From Bacillota bacterium (GTDB lineage Bacteria; Bacillota; Clostridia; Lachnospirales; Lachnospiraceae), in contig JAEZKL010000017.1 in NCBI GenBank assembly GCA_023415475.1, positions 62,001 to 126,000 of the forward strand: 64,000 bases of DNA, written 5' to 3'. A program made the position numbers and the translations under genes. Shown here in pieces: positions 17,901 through 26,717 of this stretch. The notes under the pieces were generated by a model. That model was not told the origin of the DNA, searched no databases, and was given only the letters and a program-made list of their open reading frames with translations. Position 1 is the stretch's first letter, and each line of letters starts with the position of its first letter.

Positions 17901-18657
17901 GCATTTCCGACATTTCTGCTGCCGGTGGAATTGCACCTGCATCCCTGTTTCGCATAGGCTCTGCTCGGTAACTGATACCGGTCGTTCCTGAAGGGAGACC
18001 GGTATGCGGATCCATCGGTACCTTACCGTCTTTATTTTTTATCTCTAGTTCATCATGAAAGAAAACTGTATATTCACGAAAGCTCTTCTCTTTCGGATTA
18101 TAAATATCCGCGAATAACCCACTTTCCAGTGGTTTTCCCGTAATAGGATCAAGCCAGGTTGATCCTGGTTTTTCTATAATGATTGCTCCAAACAGCCCGT
18201 GTACATTTGTCCCCTCTTCACTGCTTCTTGTGTCTGCCATATCACTGAATAGATAAACTCCGTCTCTCTCTGCAAACCATTTATAAGTAATCTGCTTAGA
18301 AGTTGTTGTATCCGGATTCATTCCCACGAAAGCACCATCTGAGGTATTTACATCATAGGAAAGTCCTTGAACATGCATTGATGCTTTTCTATCTAATGAA
18401 TTATAAAACTTTATAACGATTTCATCACCTACATTTGCACGTATTACAAGAGGTCTTACTTCTTCATATGGCTGTGGTATTGCTTTTTTGAAATTTTCCA
18501 AGGCTTTTGTTTTAATTCTGCTCGCATCTTTTTTTAGAACATACAAAAGACCATTGGGATCATGATCTCCATATTTGTTATATACAATTGGTATGGATAT
18601 TGCTTCAATTTCAAACTCCCGAACTGTCGGCTTTTTAGTCTTGTTAATGATATCCAT
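14947..18657 (-). CDS. Giant six-cupredoxin multicopper oxidase, MnxG-like
   Basis: About 1236 residues built from three homologous units of two cupredoxin domains each. The units open with near-identical lines (IPIVYNKYGDHDPNGLLYVL, AKVIYNSYGWNDPQGRFFVL, KDIKYNKYGDHDPDGLIFVP). All four copper motifs are present but in permuted order. HVFHLHNHQW (about 298-307) and HCHLYPHFHEGMW (about 351-363, with type-1 Cys, His and Met) lie in unit 1; YHIHL (about 559) and FFHDH (about 606-610) lie in unit 2. Unit 3 lacks ligands. Size and layout resemble the Bacillus manganese oxidase MnxG (about 1200 aa). There is no signal peptide, as in spore-coat oxidases. The frame extends to 18807, but AAGGTGG lies 8 nt before the ATG at 18657. 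A sigma-K-like promoter precedes it. Mn(II), Fe(II) or Cu(I) are possible substrates. Confidence 0.88.
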   Translation of the reverse strand: MDIINKTKKPTVREFEIEAISIPIVYNKYGDHDPNGLLYVLKKDASRIKTKALENFKKAIPQPYEEVRPLVIRANVGDEIVIKFYNSLDRKASMHVQGLSYDVNTSDGAFVGMNPDTTTSKQITYKWFAERDGVYLFSDMADTRSSEEGTNVHGLFGAIIIEKPGSTWLDPITGKPLESGLFADIYNPKEKSFREYTVFFHDELEIKNKDGKVPMDPHTGLPSGTTGISYRAEPMRNRDAGAIPPAAEMSEMPHEHLVIGEDISMSSWPYGDPAPEVLRAYVGDPAKIRLVHGGMKETHVFHLHNHQWRLEPDNPNSTIIDSQSISPQECYTFDILYGAGSLNGMIGDAIWHCHLYPHFHEGMWSLWRVFDRLEDGTGKYPDNTPVKALMPLKDRPIPPKKDKDHPGFYKFINGTSGERPLQPPLGILTPEGKNKINPTDLEKANFVKGFAPGALYSRSCMNVKDCKIKVFEIALVQAKVIYNSYGWNDPQGRFFVLLDDIKKHGGLDAYVSKVEKGSIKAEPLVIRANAGDCIEIRLTNLLPEILEGSAYQLKTLTDITGYHIHLVKFDTIASDGGSNGYNNIAGAGQRETLIERFYANEELHTVFFHDHLFANSHQQHGVFGALIVEPAGSTFHNIHTGEKIQSGTQAVIRKADGSAFREFTLFVHDFALLFDKDGKPLNPPPVPGSDQDPGVMGINYRSEPMRERLGKKDDPAYIFSSTAHGDPATPILETYPGDEMMIRIIDGAHEEQHAFNVVGMSWKRELDDKLSPLAASQTIGISEAFNLRIDEPYGSGDYLYYYGGIDDAWLGLWGIIRAYDKLQKALPPLRKGKEITPQRLQPEKGAVIRKYEIAAIQKDIKYNKYGDHDPDGLIFVPLKEMKDVLSGKKQPKPLILRANEGDWIEVTLHNRLNHQVPFHDYPIVPLDKVHKPSNRVSINPQFLKYDNNKYSGVNVGCNKEEQTVGPGETKKYLWYADKEYGTCGLQSFGDLRNHRYHGLFGAIIIEPRAAKWHKQKLLVNADYEEQVVVTAPKIKSYREFVVFIQNGIRLLDADGKLIKTAGDAGMEPGPGHEAPGAHDSVDPEDTGEKGYNYRSERFHNRLKKNNKISEIFSSKKHGDPSTPLFEAYSGERVIFRTLMPADKPRNVGFGIHGHMWREQQKDPKSRMIPLQGAISIGSAYNMELKDGASCPGDYLYRSGSLKWDVESGMWGILRVSKGSIISKCKNMYKKITKRPQ

Positions 18658-18711
18658 TAAGCTCGCCACCTTTTTCATATATTTAAGTAGAACACAATAA
18701 TGTTCCGATAA

Positions 18712-18738
18712 TATTATATGAAAAAAATGTCTAACTGT
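18712..18738 (-). promoter_or_regulatory. Sigma-K-like promoter before the multicopper oxidase
   Basis: On the minus strand AC (18737-18738), 16 bp, then CATATAATA (18712-18720) fits the Bacillus sigma-K consensus AC-N16-CATAnnnTA. It lies about 55 nt before the start codon. The same -10 could be read by sigma-A, with TCGACA at a long 19-bp spacing. The motif is short and could occur by chance in AT-rich DNA. Confidence 0.4.
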
Positions 18739-18771
18739 GTCGATTATGAGTGAAGCTGTTAATAGAGTAGA

Positions 18772-18800
18772 AATGGGACATGCCCAAGGCATGTCCCATT
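18772..18800 (-). terminator. Perfect hairpin after the 5'-nucleotidase gene
   Basis: AATGGGACATGCC (18772-18784), CAA loop, GGCATGTCCCATT (18788-18800): a 13-bp perfect stem 68 nt beyond the nucleotidase stop. The T run is short (TTTCT), but the location fits a terminator. Confidence 0.7.
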
Positions 18801-18867
18801 GAATCATATTTCAAGATTGTATTCCTAATTGGCATTATCCAAATCGGATACGAGGTGCAATTGTACA

Positions 18868-20694
18868 TTATCCCTTCACAGCCAACTGTTGTCCCAAGAA
18901 AATTCCACATTTCATCGCTAAGTCAATTACTCTGGATGCCCAGTAATCTACTGCCACGGAAACAGTTTTATCATCCTTTATCTGAATACGGCCTTGTCCG
19001 TAAGGATCTGAGTACTTCTCGCCGACTATGCCGTTCAGATAATTTTGGATATAGCTGATTAAAACCTGATTATCCAGTAACACTGGCTGTACAACGACTT
19101 CGTTATCCCGGAACATATTGATTCCGTCTCCTCCGTCCAATAACATATAATTATGTGAAGCCAATGTATAGGTTTTGTTTGGATCGATGGCTACTCCTCC
19201 AACCTTAACGTCCTTAACTCGGTAATCACCTTCGACCTTAACAAAATTCTTTTTGTCATCAATCACTACCGTCGATGCTACGGAGGTATCAATGGTATAA
19301 GTCAATCCGGAGACCTGTAAGAATCCTCCGTTTTCCTGTGGAGCCACGCGTGCAGCCATTTCTAATGCTTCGAGGATTTCCTGACCAGTCGCTTCCACAA
19401 CACAACCAACATTATTAAATGGATGTACTGCGATAACTTCACCGAAGGTGATGTCACCTGCATTAATATCCGCTCTGATACCACCGCCATTCACAAAGGC
19501 TATGTCAGCCGGGCCGCTTTCCGCTCCTGACTTGCCATTACCCAGAACATAACGATAAGCATCGGCACACAGATCTCCGAGGTTCGTCTCCCTGCTTCGT
19601 ACCATACGTTTATTCGTCGCCGGATCGTTGACTGTCAGCGCCACCTCAGTCTTACCTACAATGGCAGCCAAATCATCTGCAAAACTCTTTTCTATATCTG
19701 TAATAAAGCTGGTAGTAGCCGCATCCTGCTTTGAATAGCCTTTGATCAGATTAGTGGTAATACTTCCGTCTTTACTATTGATCACCAAACGTCCTATGGT
19801 AGCCAGCTTGGTTCCGGTCTGAGTAAGAATGACGTCATTACCGTCTTTATTTTGTACAACGTCACCCACAACGGTGCTGTGGGAATGTCCATCTATAAAG
19901 GCATCAATTCCCGTGGTATTCTTGATTACATCGGTAGAACGCCATGGACTGGATTGCTCGTCAATGCCCAAATGCCCTATGGCTATCACATAATGTGCAC
20001 CTTTCTTTTTGGCATCGTTTACTGCACTCTGAACGGCTTTGTACAGCTCTTGTCCATTATTTCCTTCTTTGAAGTTATAGATAAATTTTCCTTTGGCGTC
20101 CTGGAAATATGCAGGTGTGGATTTTGTAAAGGCTTCCGGTGTCGTAATACCCACAAAAGCTACTTTTGTTTTGCTGGCACCTTTTCCATAGGTGACCATG
20201 GTATAAGGTTTGTAAACAAGCTTTTTGGTTCTTAAATCGGTAAAGTTACTGGAAATCACTTTTGCATCAAGCTTTTTCATCAGCTCCTGCATACGATCCA
20301 TGCCATAATCAAACTCATGGTTTCCAGGTACAAAGATGTCATAGCCGACCTGATTCATAATGTCAACCAGGTACTGCCCATGTGAAAGCGTACCAATAGC
20401 ATCCCCCTGCACTGCGTCGCCGGCATCAATTAGAGTAACATAATTCTTACCATACTCCTTCTCCATTTTGTCCTTATAGGCCGCAACACCCGCATAGCCG
20501 ATGTTTGTGACAGTCCCATCCTGGCCCTTTACTTGATTTACACCATTGTGCACGTCATTTGTGTAGAGAATGACGATATCACTGTGATTGACCGTCCTGC
20601 CGGCAGCAAAGGCAATGATACCTCCCGGCAACAAGCCAAATGTCATAGCTAGGACCAGTGATAATGAAATAAACAATTTACCAATTCTTTTCAT
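18868..20694 (-). CDS. Secreted 5'-nucleotidase / UshA-like metallophosphoesterase
   Basis: 608 residues with a Sec signal peptide (about 1-31). The N-terminal calcineurin-like domain (about 38-330) has the metal ligands IVILYTNDVHNGV, DAGDAVQGD, PGNHEFDYG and the GHSHS motif. The C-terminal nucleotidase domain (about 345-570) contains NLGDLCADAYRYV and FVNGGGIRADI. The family hydrolyses nucleoside mono- and diphosphates or UDP-sugars outside the cell to scavenge nucleoside and phosphate. The final 35 residues are a short helix with no LPXTG or other anchor, so the enzyme is probably released. AAGGAGG lies 8 nt before the ATG. It is a single-gene unit. I see no convincing Pho box in the 274-bp upstream gap. 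Confidence 0.92.
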   Translation of the reverse strand: MKRIGKLFISLSLVLAMTFGLLPGGIIAFAAGRTVNHSDIVILYTNDVHNGVNQVKGQDGTVTNIGYAGVAAYKDKMEKEYGKNYVTLIDAGDAVQGDAIGTLSHGQYLVDIMNQVGYDIFVPGNHEFDYGMDRMQELMKKLDAKVISSNFTDLRTKKLVYKPYTMVTYGKGASKTKVAFVGITTPEAFTKSTPAYFQDAKGKFIYNFKEGNNGQELYKAVQSAVNDAKKKGAHYVIAIGHLGIDEQSSPWRSTDVIKNTTGIDAFIDGHSHSTVVGDVVQNKDGNDVILTQTGTKLATIGRLVINSKDGSITTNLIKGYSKQDAATTSFITDIEKSFADDLAAIVGKTEVALTVNDPATNKRMVRSRETNLGDLCADAYRYVLGNGKSGAESGPADIAFVNGGGIRADINAGDITFGEVIAVHPFNNVGCVVEATGQEILEALEMAARVAPQENGGFLQVSGLTYTIDTSVASTVVIDDKKNFVKVEGDYRVKDVKVGGVAIDPNKTYTLASHNYMLLDGGDGINMFRDNEVVVQPVLLDNQVLISYIQNYLNGIVGEKYSDPYGQGRIQIKDDKTVSVAVDYWASRVIDLAMKCGIFLGQQLAVKG

Positions 20695-20907
20695 AGATTG
20701 AACCTCCTTAAATAAAATAGTTTACTCTTCGATTATATCACTCGTCCTTAGGTATAACAACAATCTTTGGTAAATATTACAAAAATCTGTTATCTTAACT
20801 CTTGTAGAGCAGATGACCAGTAAGTAGTAAATATTTATCTATCTTATTGTCATAAGGTCACTCCTCATATGGCTTTTCGCATCTATTATTCATATAAAAG
20901 CAAGATA

Positions 20908-20945
20908 AATAGGCGAAGAGAGGTTTATCCTCGCTCCGCCTATTT
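20908..20945 (-). terminator. Terminator after the first sugar ABC importer operon
   Basis: AAATAGGCG (20908-20916) pairs with CGCCTATTT (20937-20945), with an inner GAGG/CCTC stem; it lies 24 nt beyond the solute-binding protein stop codon on the minus strand. Confidence 0.75.
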
Positions 20946-20968
20946 TGTTGTTACGAAACTAATATTGT

Positions 20969-22549
20969 TTATTTCAGATTTGCTACATATTCATTAAGCT
21001 GTTGCTGAAGAACTTCTTTCACTTTATCAACACCCGCAGCTTGCATTTTCTGCTTGTACTCTTCTAGTCCTGTTTTAACATCGGTATAACCAAGCTCTAA
21101 AGGCCACCAGTACTGCTGATGTACATTTTGACATGCTGCATACTCTGTTTCTATTGAAGATGTATCTATTACAAAGGAACGATATTTCTGGATGCCGACA
21201 CCATCTTTAATTCTATTATCAAAATCCGCCTTAAACTCTTTTATATCTGCAGGTGAGCCTGCTGTTTCTAGATGAAATTGGCTATTACGTGCAGCCCACA
21301 TACTTGACTGAGCATAATCATCTGTATTAAGCATTTCAAGTTGATTGTCTTCCGTAATTCTATAGGAAGTACCCTCAATACCCCATTGGAATGCGCGATA
21401 AGCTTCTTCATCAGTCGTTAAATAATTGTATACCGCCATGGCTAGTTCTGGATGCTTCGAAGTGTTGGATATTACCATAGCGTCCTGAGTAAATGACATA
21501 TTGGATATGTCGGTAGCAAAATTTGAAAATTTAAATTTCCATTCTGGATGATCAATATAATATCCTTGATAAGTGTCAATGTTATGAACTCTAATCGCAG
21601 CTTTGCCATTTTGGGTCTTACTTGGATCCGTGTCAGAAAGTGCAGACTTAGGGTAAAAGCCTTTTTGGTTCCAACGTGCCATCATATCTAAAAATTCTGG
21701 TGTTTTCTCATATTCATAATAAGTAAAAAATGTTGGATTTTCTTCTTTAGGATCTAGGAATAAAAAGTCATTTGTAGCACCCTTACTCGGATAGATTGAA
21801 TTATAATGTATAAATATTTCATCTATCTCAGAACCTGATGAATAAATTTCAAGAGGTTCCAACTCAGGGTTGTTAGCTTTTACAATATCTAAGTAAGCTT
21901 CCATATCATCAAAATTATTCATTTCTCCGTTCCATTCTGTACCTTCCATGATATCGGTTCTATAAATCGGACCATAGGCAGAATAGCTGGCGAATAAGGT
22001 AGGTACCGCATAATAATGGCCATCTATTGTTGCTTGACTTTTTGCAGTCTCAGATTGTAAAGCAAAATTGTCGGGTGCATAGGTAGGCCACAACTCATCT
22101 AATTTCATGAAGGCACCCTTTTGCGCCAATGACGGAAAATTCAGCCATGATGCAGCATACGCCATGTCAAATTCTTCTCCTGAAGAAAAAAGAAGGGGAT
22201 ACTTATTGGCATAATCAGACCAGCCAACCCAGTTGATTTTTAATGTACAATTGAATTTCTCCAATAAAAGTTTGTTTAAATTGTCGTTCATTTCCTGTTG
22301 TTTGTTTGGCTCTGTTCCCATAACGTAGAGAACTAGCTCAACTTGTTTAGAAGTATCCAGCGTTGCATCTGTATTACCGCTATCAGACGTTTCCGTACTT
22401 TCTGAAGTACTTGTTGTAGTACTTGTTGTAGTACTTGGTGTAGTACTTGTATTACTTGAACCATCTGGTTTTGATGAACATCCTGATAATAGTACTACCA
22501 TCATCACCATCACAAGTAATCCACTTAATAAATTTCTTGCATTTTTCAT
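20969..22549 (-). CDS. Extracellular solute-binding lipoprotein of a carbohydrate ABC importer
   Basis: About 526 residues with a lipoprotein signal (MMVVLLSGCSS), a Ser/Thr-rich linker of about 25 residues, then a family-1-type (LplA/YtcQ) binding domain typical of clostridial oligosaccharide importers. The frame continues upstream to 22564, but GGAGGG sits 7 nt before the ATG at 22549. It is third in the operon permease-permease-SBP, 40 bp after the second permease. No ATPase gene is present, so a shared MsmX-type ATPase is assumed. The cargo is probably a glycoside or oligosaccharide related to the GH42/allose-type genes upstream. Confidence 0.9.
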   Translation of the reverse strand: MKNARNLLSGLLVMVMMVVLLSGCSSKPDGSSNTSTTPSTTTSTTTSTSESTETSDSGNTDATLDTSKQVELVLYVMGTEPNKQQEMNDNLNKLLLEKFNCTLKINWVGWSDYANKYPLLFSSGEEFDMAYAASWLNFPSLAQKGAFMKLDELWPTYAPDNFALQSETAKSQATIDGHYYAVPTLFASYSAYGPIYRTDIMEGTEWNGEMNNFDDMEAYLDIVKANNPELEPLEIYSSGSEIDEIFIHYNSIYPSKGATNDFLFLDPKEENPTFFTYYEYEKTPEFLDMMARWNQKGFYPKSALSDTDPSKTQNGKAAIRVHNIDTYQGYYIDHPEWKFKFSNFATDISNMSFTQDAMVISNTSKHPELAMAVYNYLTTDEEAYRAFQWGIEGTSYRITEDNQLEMLNTDDYAQSSMWAARNSQFHLETAGSPADIKEFKADFDNRIKDGVGIQKYRSFVIDTSSIETEYAACQNVHQQYWWPLELGYTDVKTGLEEYKQKMQAAGVDKVKEVLQQQLNEYVANLK

Positions 22550-22589
22550 AAAATTTCCCTCCATAAAGTAATTATATTCAAACCGGCCA

Positions 22590-23507
22590 TCAACCTTTGA
22601 CAGAACCGATTGTAATACCTCTTACAAAATACTTTTGTACAAAAGGATACAGCAAAACAATAGGTCCTGTTGCAACTACTGCCATTGCAAGTTTTAGCGT
22701 GCTAGACGGAAGGTTTTCTACCCGAATTCCCGCCTGACTTGCAATTCGTGCCATAGCCTGCGTTTGCATCAGCAGATCATAAAGCATGTACTGCAACGGA
22801 AACTTTGTTGCCGTGTTTAAATAAAGCATGGCATTATACCAATCATTCCAGTATGCCAATGCAATGAAAAGCCCAATGGTTGCCAAACCGGATTTCGACA
22901 GGGGCAGAATAATCTTGATAAATATCTTAAAATCTCCGGCTCCGTCTATCTTTCCGGATTCCGCCAAAGAAGCTGGGATAGTGGATACAAAAGTCCTCAT
23001 GATCAGCAGGTAAAACACATTAAATAATCCGGGAAGAATGAGAGCAATATAACTATCCTTTAAATGCAGATATTGAATGTAAAATATATAGGTACTTATC
23101 ATTCCTCCATTAAACAATGTAGTAAAATAAAAGTAGAAAGAAAATATATTTCTGTATTTAAAATCTTTTCTTGAAATAACATATGCTGCCATTGTTGTCA
23201 AAAACAATCCGCATATTGTACCTACTAAAGTAATTAAAATAGACACTCCATAAGCTCTTAATATCTTTTCGGGATATTTGAAAACTATATGATATGCTTC
23301 CAGTGAGAATTCTCTTGGAATAATTGAATATCCTCCAATTACGATTGCTTGCTCTGATGAAAAGGATCCTGATATTAATATAATAAAAGGTAATAGACAA
23401 ATAGCTGCCAATATTCCAATATAAATATAGCCTATAACATTAAACGTAATTGTCGCTCTACCATTTTTAATTTTACTTGAGGTTTTAACCAAAGTTTTCT
23501 GAACCAT
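22590..23507 (-). CDS. Carbohydrate ABC transporter permease (LplC/YtcP-like)
   Basis: 305 residues with six membrane segments. The EAA loop reads IPASLAESGKIDGAGDFKIFIKIILPLSKSGLA, which contacts the ATPase. The C-terminus FVRGITIGSVKG is typical of the MalG-type half. It forms the inner-membrane pore with the LplB-like permease encoded 60 bp upstream. GGGAGAG lies before the ATG. Confidence 0.93.
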   Translation of the reverse strand: MVQKTLVKTSSKIKNGRATITFNVIGYIYIGILAAICLLPFIILISGSFSSEQAIVIGGYSIIPREFSLEAYHIVFKYPEKILRAYGVSILITLVGTICGLFLTTMAAYVISRKDFKYRNIFSFYFYFTTLFNGGMISTYIFYIQYLHLKDSYIALILPGLFNVFYLLIMRTFVSTIPASLAESGKIDGAGDFKIFIKIILPLSKSGLATIGLFIALAYWNDWYNAMLYLNTATKFPLQYMLYDLLMQTQAMARIASQAGIRVENLPSSTLKLAMAVVATGPIVLLYPFVQKYFVRGITIGSVKG

Positions 23508-23567
23508 CTAAAACTCTCCCTTTTTCAATCTTTTTGATAGCATTTATTCTCATTTCAGTAAACTCCA

Positions 23568-24482
23568 TTAGAATAGCGCATAATCTTTGTCAACTTTCTT
23601 TACGATTGCATTAACCAGCACGATAACGACAAAGCAGAGTACAGATTGATAAAAGGTCGCTGCTGCAGTCATACCCAGGTTAGAATTCTGCATCAATGAG
23701 CGGAATACGTATGTATCAATAACGTCTGTTGCATTAAATAACTGCCCATTATTCCCGATTATTTGATAGAACATCTCAAAGTCACCGCGAAGTATTCGTC
23801 CTACCTGTAAAAGTAGCATAACAATCATGGTAGGTTTGATCGATGGTATTGTGATAAAGCGGATCTTCTCAAATATGTTAGCTCCATCAATATCAGCAGC
23901 TTCAAAGCACTCGCTATCAATTCCAGTAATCGCAGCTATATAAATAATCGAGTTGTATCCCACCCATTTCCAGGAATTGAAAATACAGATTACAAATGGC
24001 CAAATTGCTGGCATTGCATAGGCATTTATCTTCTCCATTCCAAGAGTAGTCAGAAGGTTATTGAGAACGCCAGTTTCATAATTAAAAATACTATATACAA
24101 ATGTACCTACGATAACCCAGCTTATGAAATAAGGCAGAAAGATAACCGACTGTGATATTCTTTTAAAAACTCTCCCCTTCATCTCAGAAATGGTAATGGC
24201 TACAATAATAGATAATAACTGCGATGTAAACAAGTTGAGTAAATTAAACAAAACAGTATTCTTAGTGATAAGCCAGCCGGTTCCGGAGGAAAATAAATAA
24301 CGGTAATTTTCCAAACCATTCCAAGCGCTTCCAAACACTCCTTTATCAAAGCGGTAATTCTTGAAAGCCAGTACCATCCCACTCATTGGTAAATATTGCA
24401 AGATAAATACTAACAACACCAACGGTAAAATCATTAGAAACAATACACGATTCTTTTTCAATTCCTTAATCAAGCTCTTCAT
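23568..24482 (-). CDS. Carbohydrate ABC transporter permease (LplB-like)
   Basis: 304 residues, six membrane segments, with the EAA loop DSECFEAADIDGANIFEKIRFITIPSIKPT. First gene of the importer operon; GGAGG lies 7 nt before the ATG. Upstream (24522-24527) is a possible -10 TATACT on the minus strand, with a weak TTTTCA -35 box and an imperfect direct repeat (AAGACAATA / AAGATAATT, 20 bp apart) just beyond, a plausible AraC-type activator site for the YesN-like regulator encoded at 26714. Confidence 0.93.
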   Translation of the reverse strand: MKSLIKELKKNRVLFLMILPLVLLVFILQYLPMSGMVLAFKNYRFDKGVFGSAWNGLENYRYLFSSGTGWLITKNTVLFNLLNLFTSQLLSIIVAITISEMKGRVFKRISQSVIFLPYFISWVIVGTFVYSIFNYETGVLNNLLTTLGMEKINAYAMPAIWPFVICIFNSWKWVGYNSIIYIAAITGIDSECFEAADIDGANIFEKIRFITIPSIKPTMIVMLLLQVGRILRGDFEMFYQIIGNNGQLFNATDVIDTYVFRSLMQNSNLGMTAAATFYQSVLCFVVIVLVNAIVKKVDKDYALF

Positions 24483-24887
24483 TAATTATCCTCCGATTCA
24501 ATTGAATTAGAATTTAAATTAAGTATAACTGATTAGCATTTTCTTGAAAACAAGACAATACTATTATAATGAAGATAATTTTATGTTTTTTTGTGTAATT
24601 TGTATACTTATATGCTTATGTATCATAATTTTTCCAACACCTTTAACATATTATTTACTGTAACGGTCAAGCATTCTGTCTAAAAATTGAAGCAGTTTTC
24701 CATCCAGTTTTGGAAGTATCAGTTTGATATAGTATTGTTTCATCGATAAATTTTTGCATAGTAAACTCCTACCTAGTAGATACTGATCTATTAGGTAGGA
24801 GTTTTACAAGTTCAATATACCATTACAGTCCTATAAATCGTTTTCTTTAACGGTTACTTCCTATAAAGCTAAGATTTCATTTCGCTC
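24483..24887. other. 405-bp noncoding gap between importer and two-component operons
   Basis: Contains the importer promoter region (about 24520-24580) and a long hairpin (24763-24804). Two overlapping 30-codon minus-strand ORFs (24651-24743 and 24667-24759) are present. The second has AGGAG 6 nt before its ATG but no recognisable product. I see no convincing gene. Confidence 0.6.
24763..24804 (-). terminator. Hairpin separating sensor kinase from importer operon
   Basis: AAACTCCTACCTA (24763-24775) and TAGGTAGGAGTTT (24792-24804) form a 13-bp perfect stem with a 16-nt loop. It lies 84 nt past the kinase stop codon. The T run is short. Confidence 0.65.
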
Positions 24888-26717
24888 CTATCGTAACACC
24901 TTTACTTCTGCCTCTTCCATCGTCATAATCGGAACATTAAGAATTGCTGTAGTACCTTCTCCATGTACACTTTCGAATTTAACTCCGTATTCTTCCCCAT
25001 AACAAAGTTTCAATCTTGAATTAATATTTTTTACACCATATCCATTGTTATTTTTATACGTATTCTTGGTGAAGATCGACTCTATCTGCTCTTCGTTCAT
25101 GCCAATTCCATCATCTTTTATGTAGAACCATACATTTTTCTCATCCATTCTCGCACTTATCAATATATTACATTCATGGATGGATGCATTTTCTGCAATT
25201 CCATGCATGATAGCATTTTCAACGAACGGTTGTAGGATAATATTGATACAAGATAACTCTTGTATCTCCTGAGGTACGTCAATCTCCAGATGAATAGCAC
25301 CTGAGAAATGAAAATTTTCGATCTTTACATAGGCGCGAACATGATTCAATTCCTCTTCAATCGTTATCACATTGATACCTTTGTTTAGGCTAATTCTATA
25401 AAACTGTGCAAGACTTTGCGCAATTTCAGAAATTTCGAAAGCGTTATAATCATATGCTTCCCAATTGATAAGGTCTAAAGTATTATATAAAAAATGCGGA
25501 TTAATTTGCGCTTGAAGTGCCCGCATCTCAGCTGACTGAACAGCACGTCCGGATTCATATTGTTCCTCCATAAGATGTTTAAGCTGTTCTGCCATGTGAT
25601 AAAAATTGTTAGACAGCTCATCTATTTCATCTCCATAGCTTAATGAAAGGCTAACATCAAAGTCTCCTTTTTGTATTTGATGGATGGTTAAATTAAGATT
25701 ATTAAGCCTTTTCACATAATGCCCTGCTAACAAATATGAGATAATACAAACCTCAACAATGACAAGAATAGAGATAACAGAAAATAAAATGCTCATATTC
25801 CGACTCTCCCTATTCATCTCACTTTCAGGGATGATAGCAATAAGATGCCATGCTGCATCTGGTATTGACTTGCTATTAACCAAATATTTATTCCCATTTG
25901 CAGACCATTCCCACCATTCCAAACTATTATTGTGATTTGGCAGGCTATTTGTTTCCTGTAACTTCGTAATCATTGGTTCATTTGATGATGATATAATTTC
26001 TCCTCTGTCATTGATAAGGTATACTAGGCCCGCCTTCGTAATATCAGCATTTTCAATAATACTAAGGATATCACTAATTCTTATACTTACCTGTTCCACA
26101 CATAGGCTTTTGAAATCACCATCTGTAGATCGAACCTCCCGAAGCATAGAAACAATTTGCACAGACTGGTTCAGACCTGCAAACTGTACAATTTCCGAGG
26201 TTGTGAAAAAATATTGATTATTTATGGTACTTTTCACAAATTCTTCATAATCACTTCTGCCTAACAGTTCTGTGTCCTTCATAAAATGATAACCATTGCT
26301 TGAATATATCAGATCATCCGGTATGTATATTCCCGTTCGAAAAATAGTGTCTGACATTTCCGCAGAGAAAAAGATTTTATCTAACACCAGATATTCCCGA
26401 TATTGGTCTCCTATCTCCCTGTTACCATGAAACTGGTCAGACGTCAGTATTCTTTGTAAATCACCATTATAATATATCTGGTCTGATACATAAGTCATAT
26501 AATCAATGGTATTGTTTAAGAAATCTGTGGCCTGAACAAAGGACTGATTCGCCAGATTTAAAACCTGACGCGAGTAATTATGATATATTTTGCTGTATCC
26601 TATTGAAAACAGAATCAGAAAAAGCACAGTAACCGGTGCAGAAAAGGATACGGTCAGTTTTGTACTCATACTTAATCTTTTATATTTATTTTTTACTATA
26701 TTCAACAAGCTCTTCAC
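24888..26717 (-). CDS. YesM-type sensor histidine kinase
   Basis: 609 residues. A membrane segment near residue 25-45, an extracellular Cache-type sensor (about 50-300), a second membrane segment (about 308-330), a HAMP domain, and a His_kinase domain with the phospho-acceptor in LQAQINPHFLYNTLDLINWE. A HATPase domain follows with the N-box in QPFVENAIMHGI. Starts with GTG overlapping the regulator's stop (GTGA, 4 bp), so the two are made together. It likely senses an extracellular sugar or its binding protein and phosphorylates the partner to switch on the adjacent importer. Confidence 0.93.
   Translation of the reverse strand: MKSLLNIVKNKYKRLSMSTKLTVSFSAPVTVLFLILFSIGYSKIYHNYSRQVLNLANQSFVQATDFLNNTIDYMTYVSDQIYYNGDLQRILTSDQFHGNREIGDQYREYLVLDKIFFSAEMSDTIFRTGIYIPDDLIYSSNGYHFMKDTELLGRSDYEEFVKSTINNQYFFTTSEIVQFAGLNQSVQIVSMLREVRSTDGDFKSLCVEQVSIRISDILSIIENADITKAGLVYLINDRGEIISSSNEPMITKLQETNSLPNHNNSLEWWEWSANGNKYLVNSKSIPDAAWHLIAIIPESEMNRESRNMSILFSVISILVIVEVCIISYLLAGHYVKRLNNLNLTIHQIQKGDFDVSLSLSYGDEIDELSNNFYHMAEQLKHLMEEQYESGRAVQSAEMRALQAQINPHFLYNTLDLINWEAYDYNAFEISEIAQSLAQFYRISLNKGINVITIEEELNHVRAYVKIENFHFSGAIHLEIDVPQEIQELSCINIILQPFVENAIMHGIAENASIHECNILISARMDEKNVWFYIKDDGIGMNEEQIESIFTKNTYKNNNGYGVKNINSRLKLCYGEEYGVKFESVHGEGTTAILNVPIMTMEEAEVKVLR

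Noticed and set aside
20969..24482. Incomplete importer because the ATPase gene is missing
   Set aside because: Importers of this class in Firmicutes usually share a distant MsmX-type ATPase, so absence here is normal.
24651..24759. Two overlapping 30-codon minus-strand ORFs
   Set aside because: One has an AGGAG sequence, but this is part of a terminator stem; neither product is recognisable.
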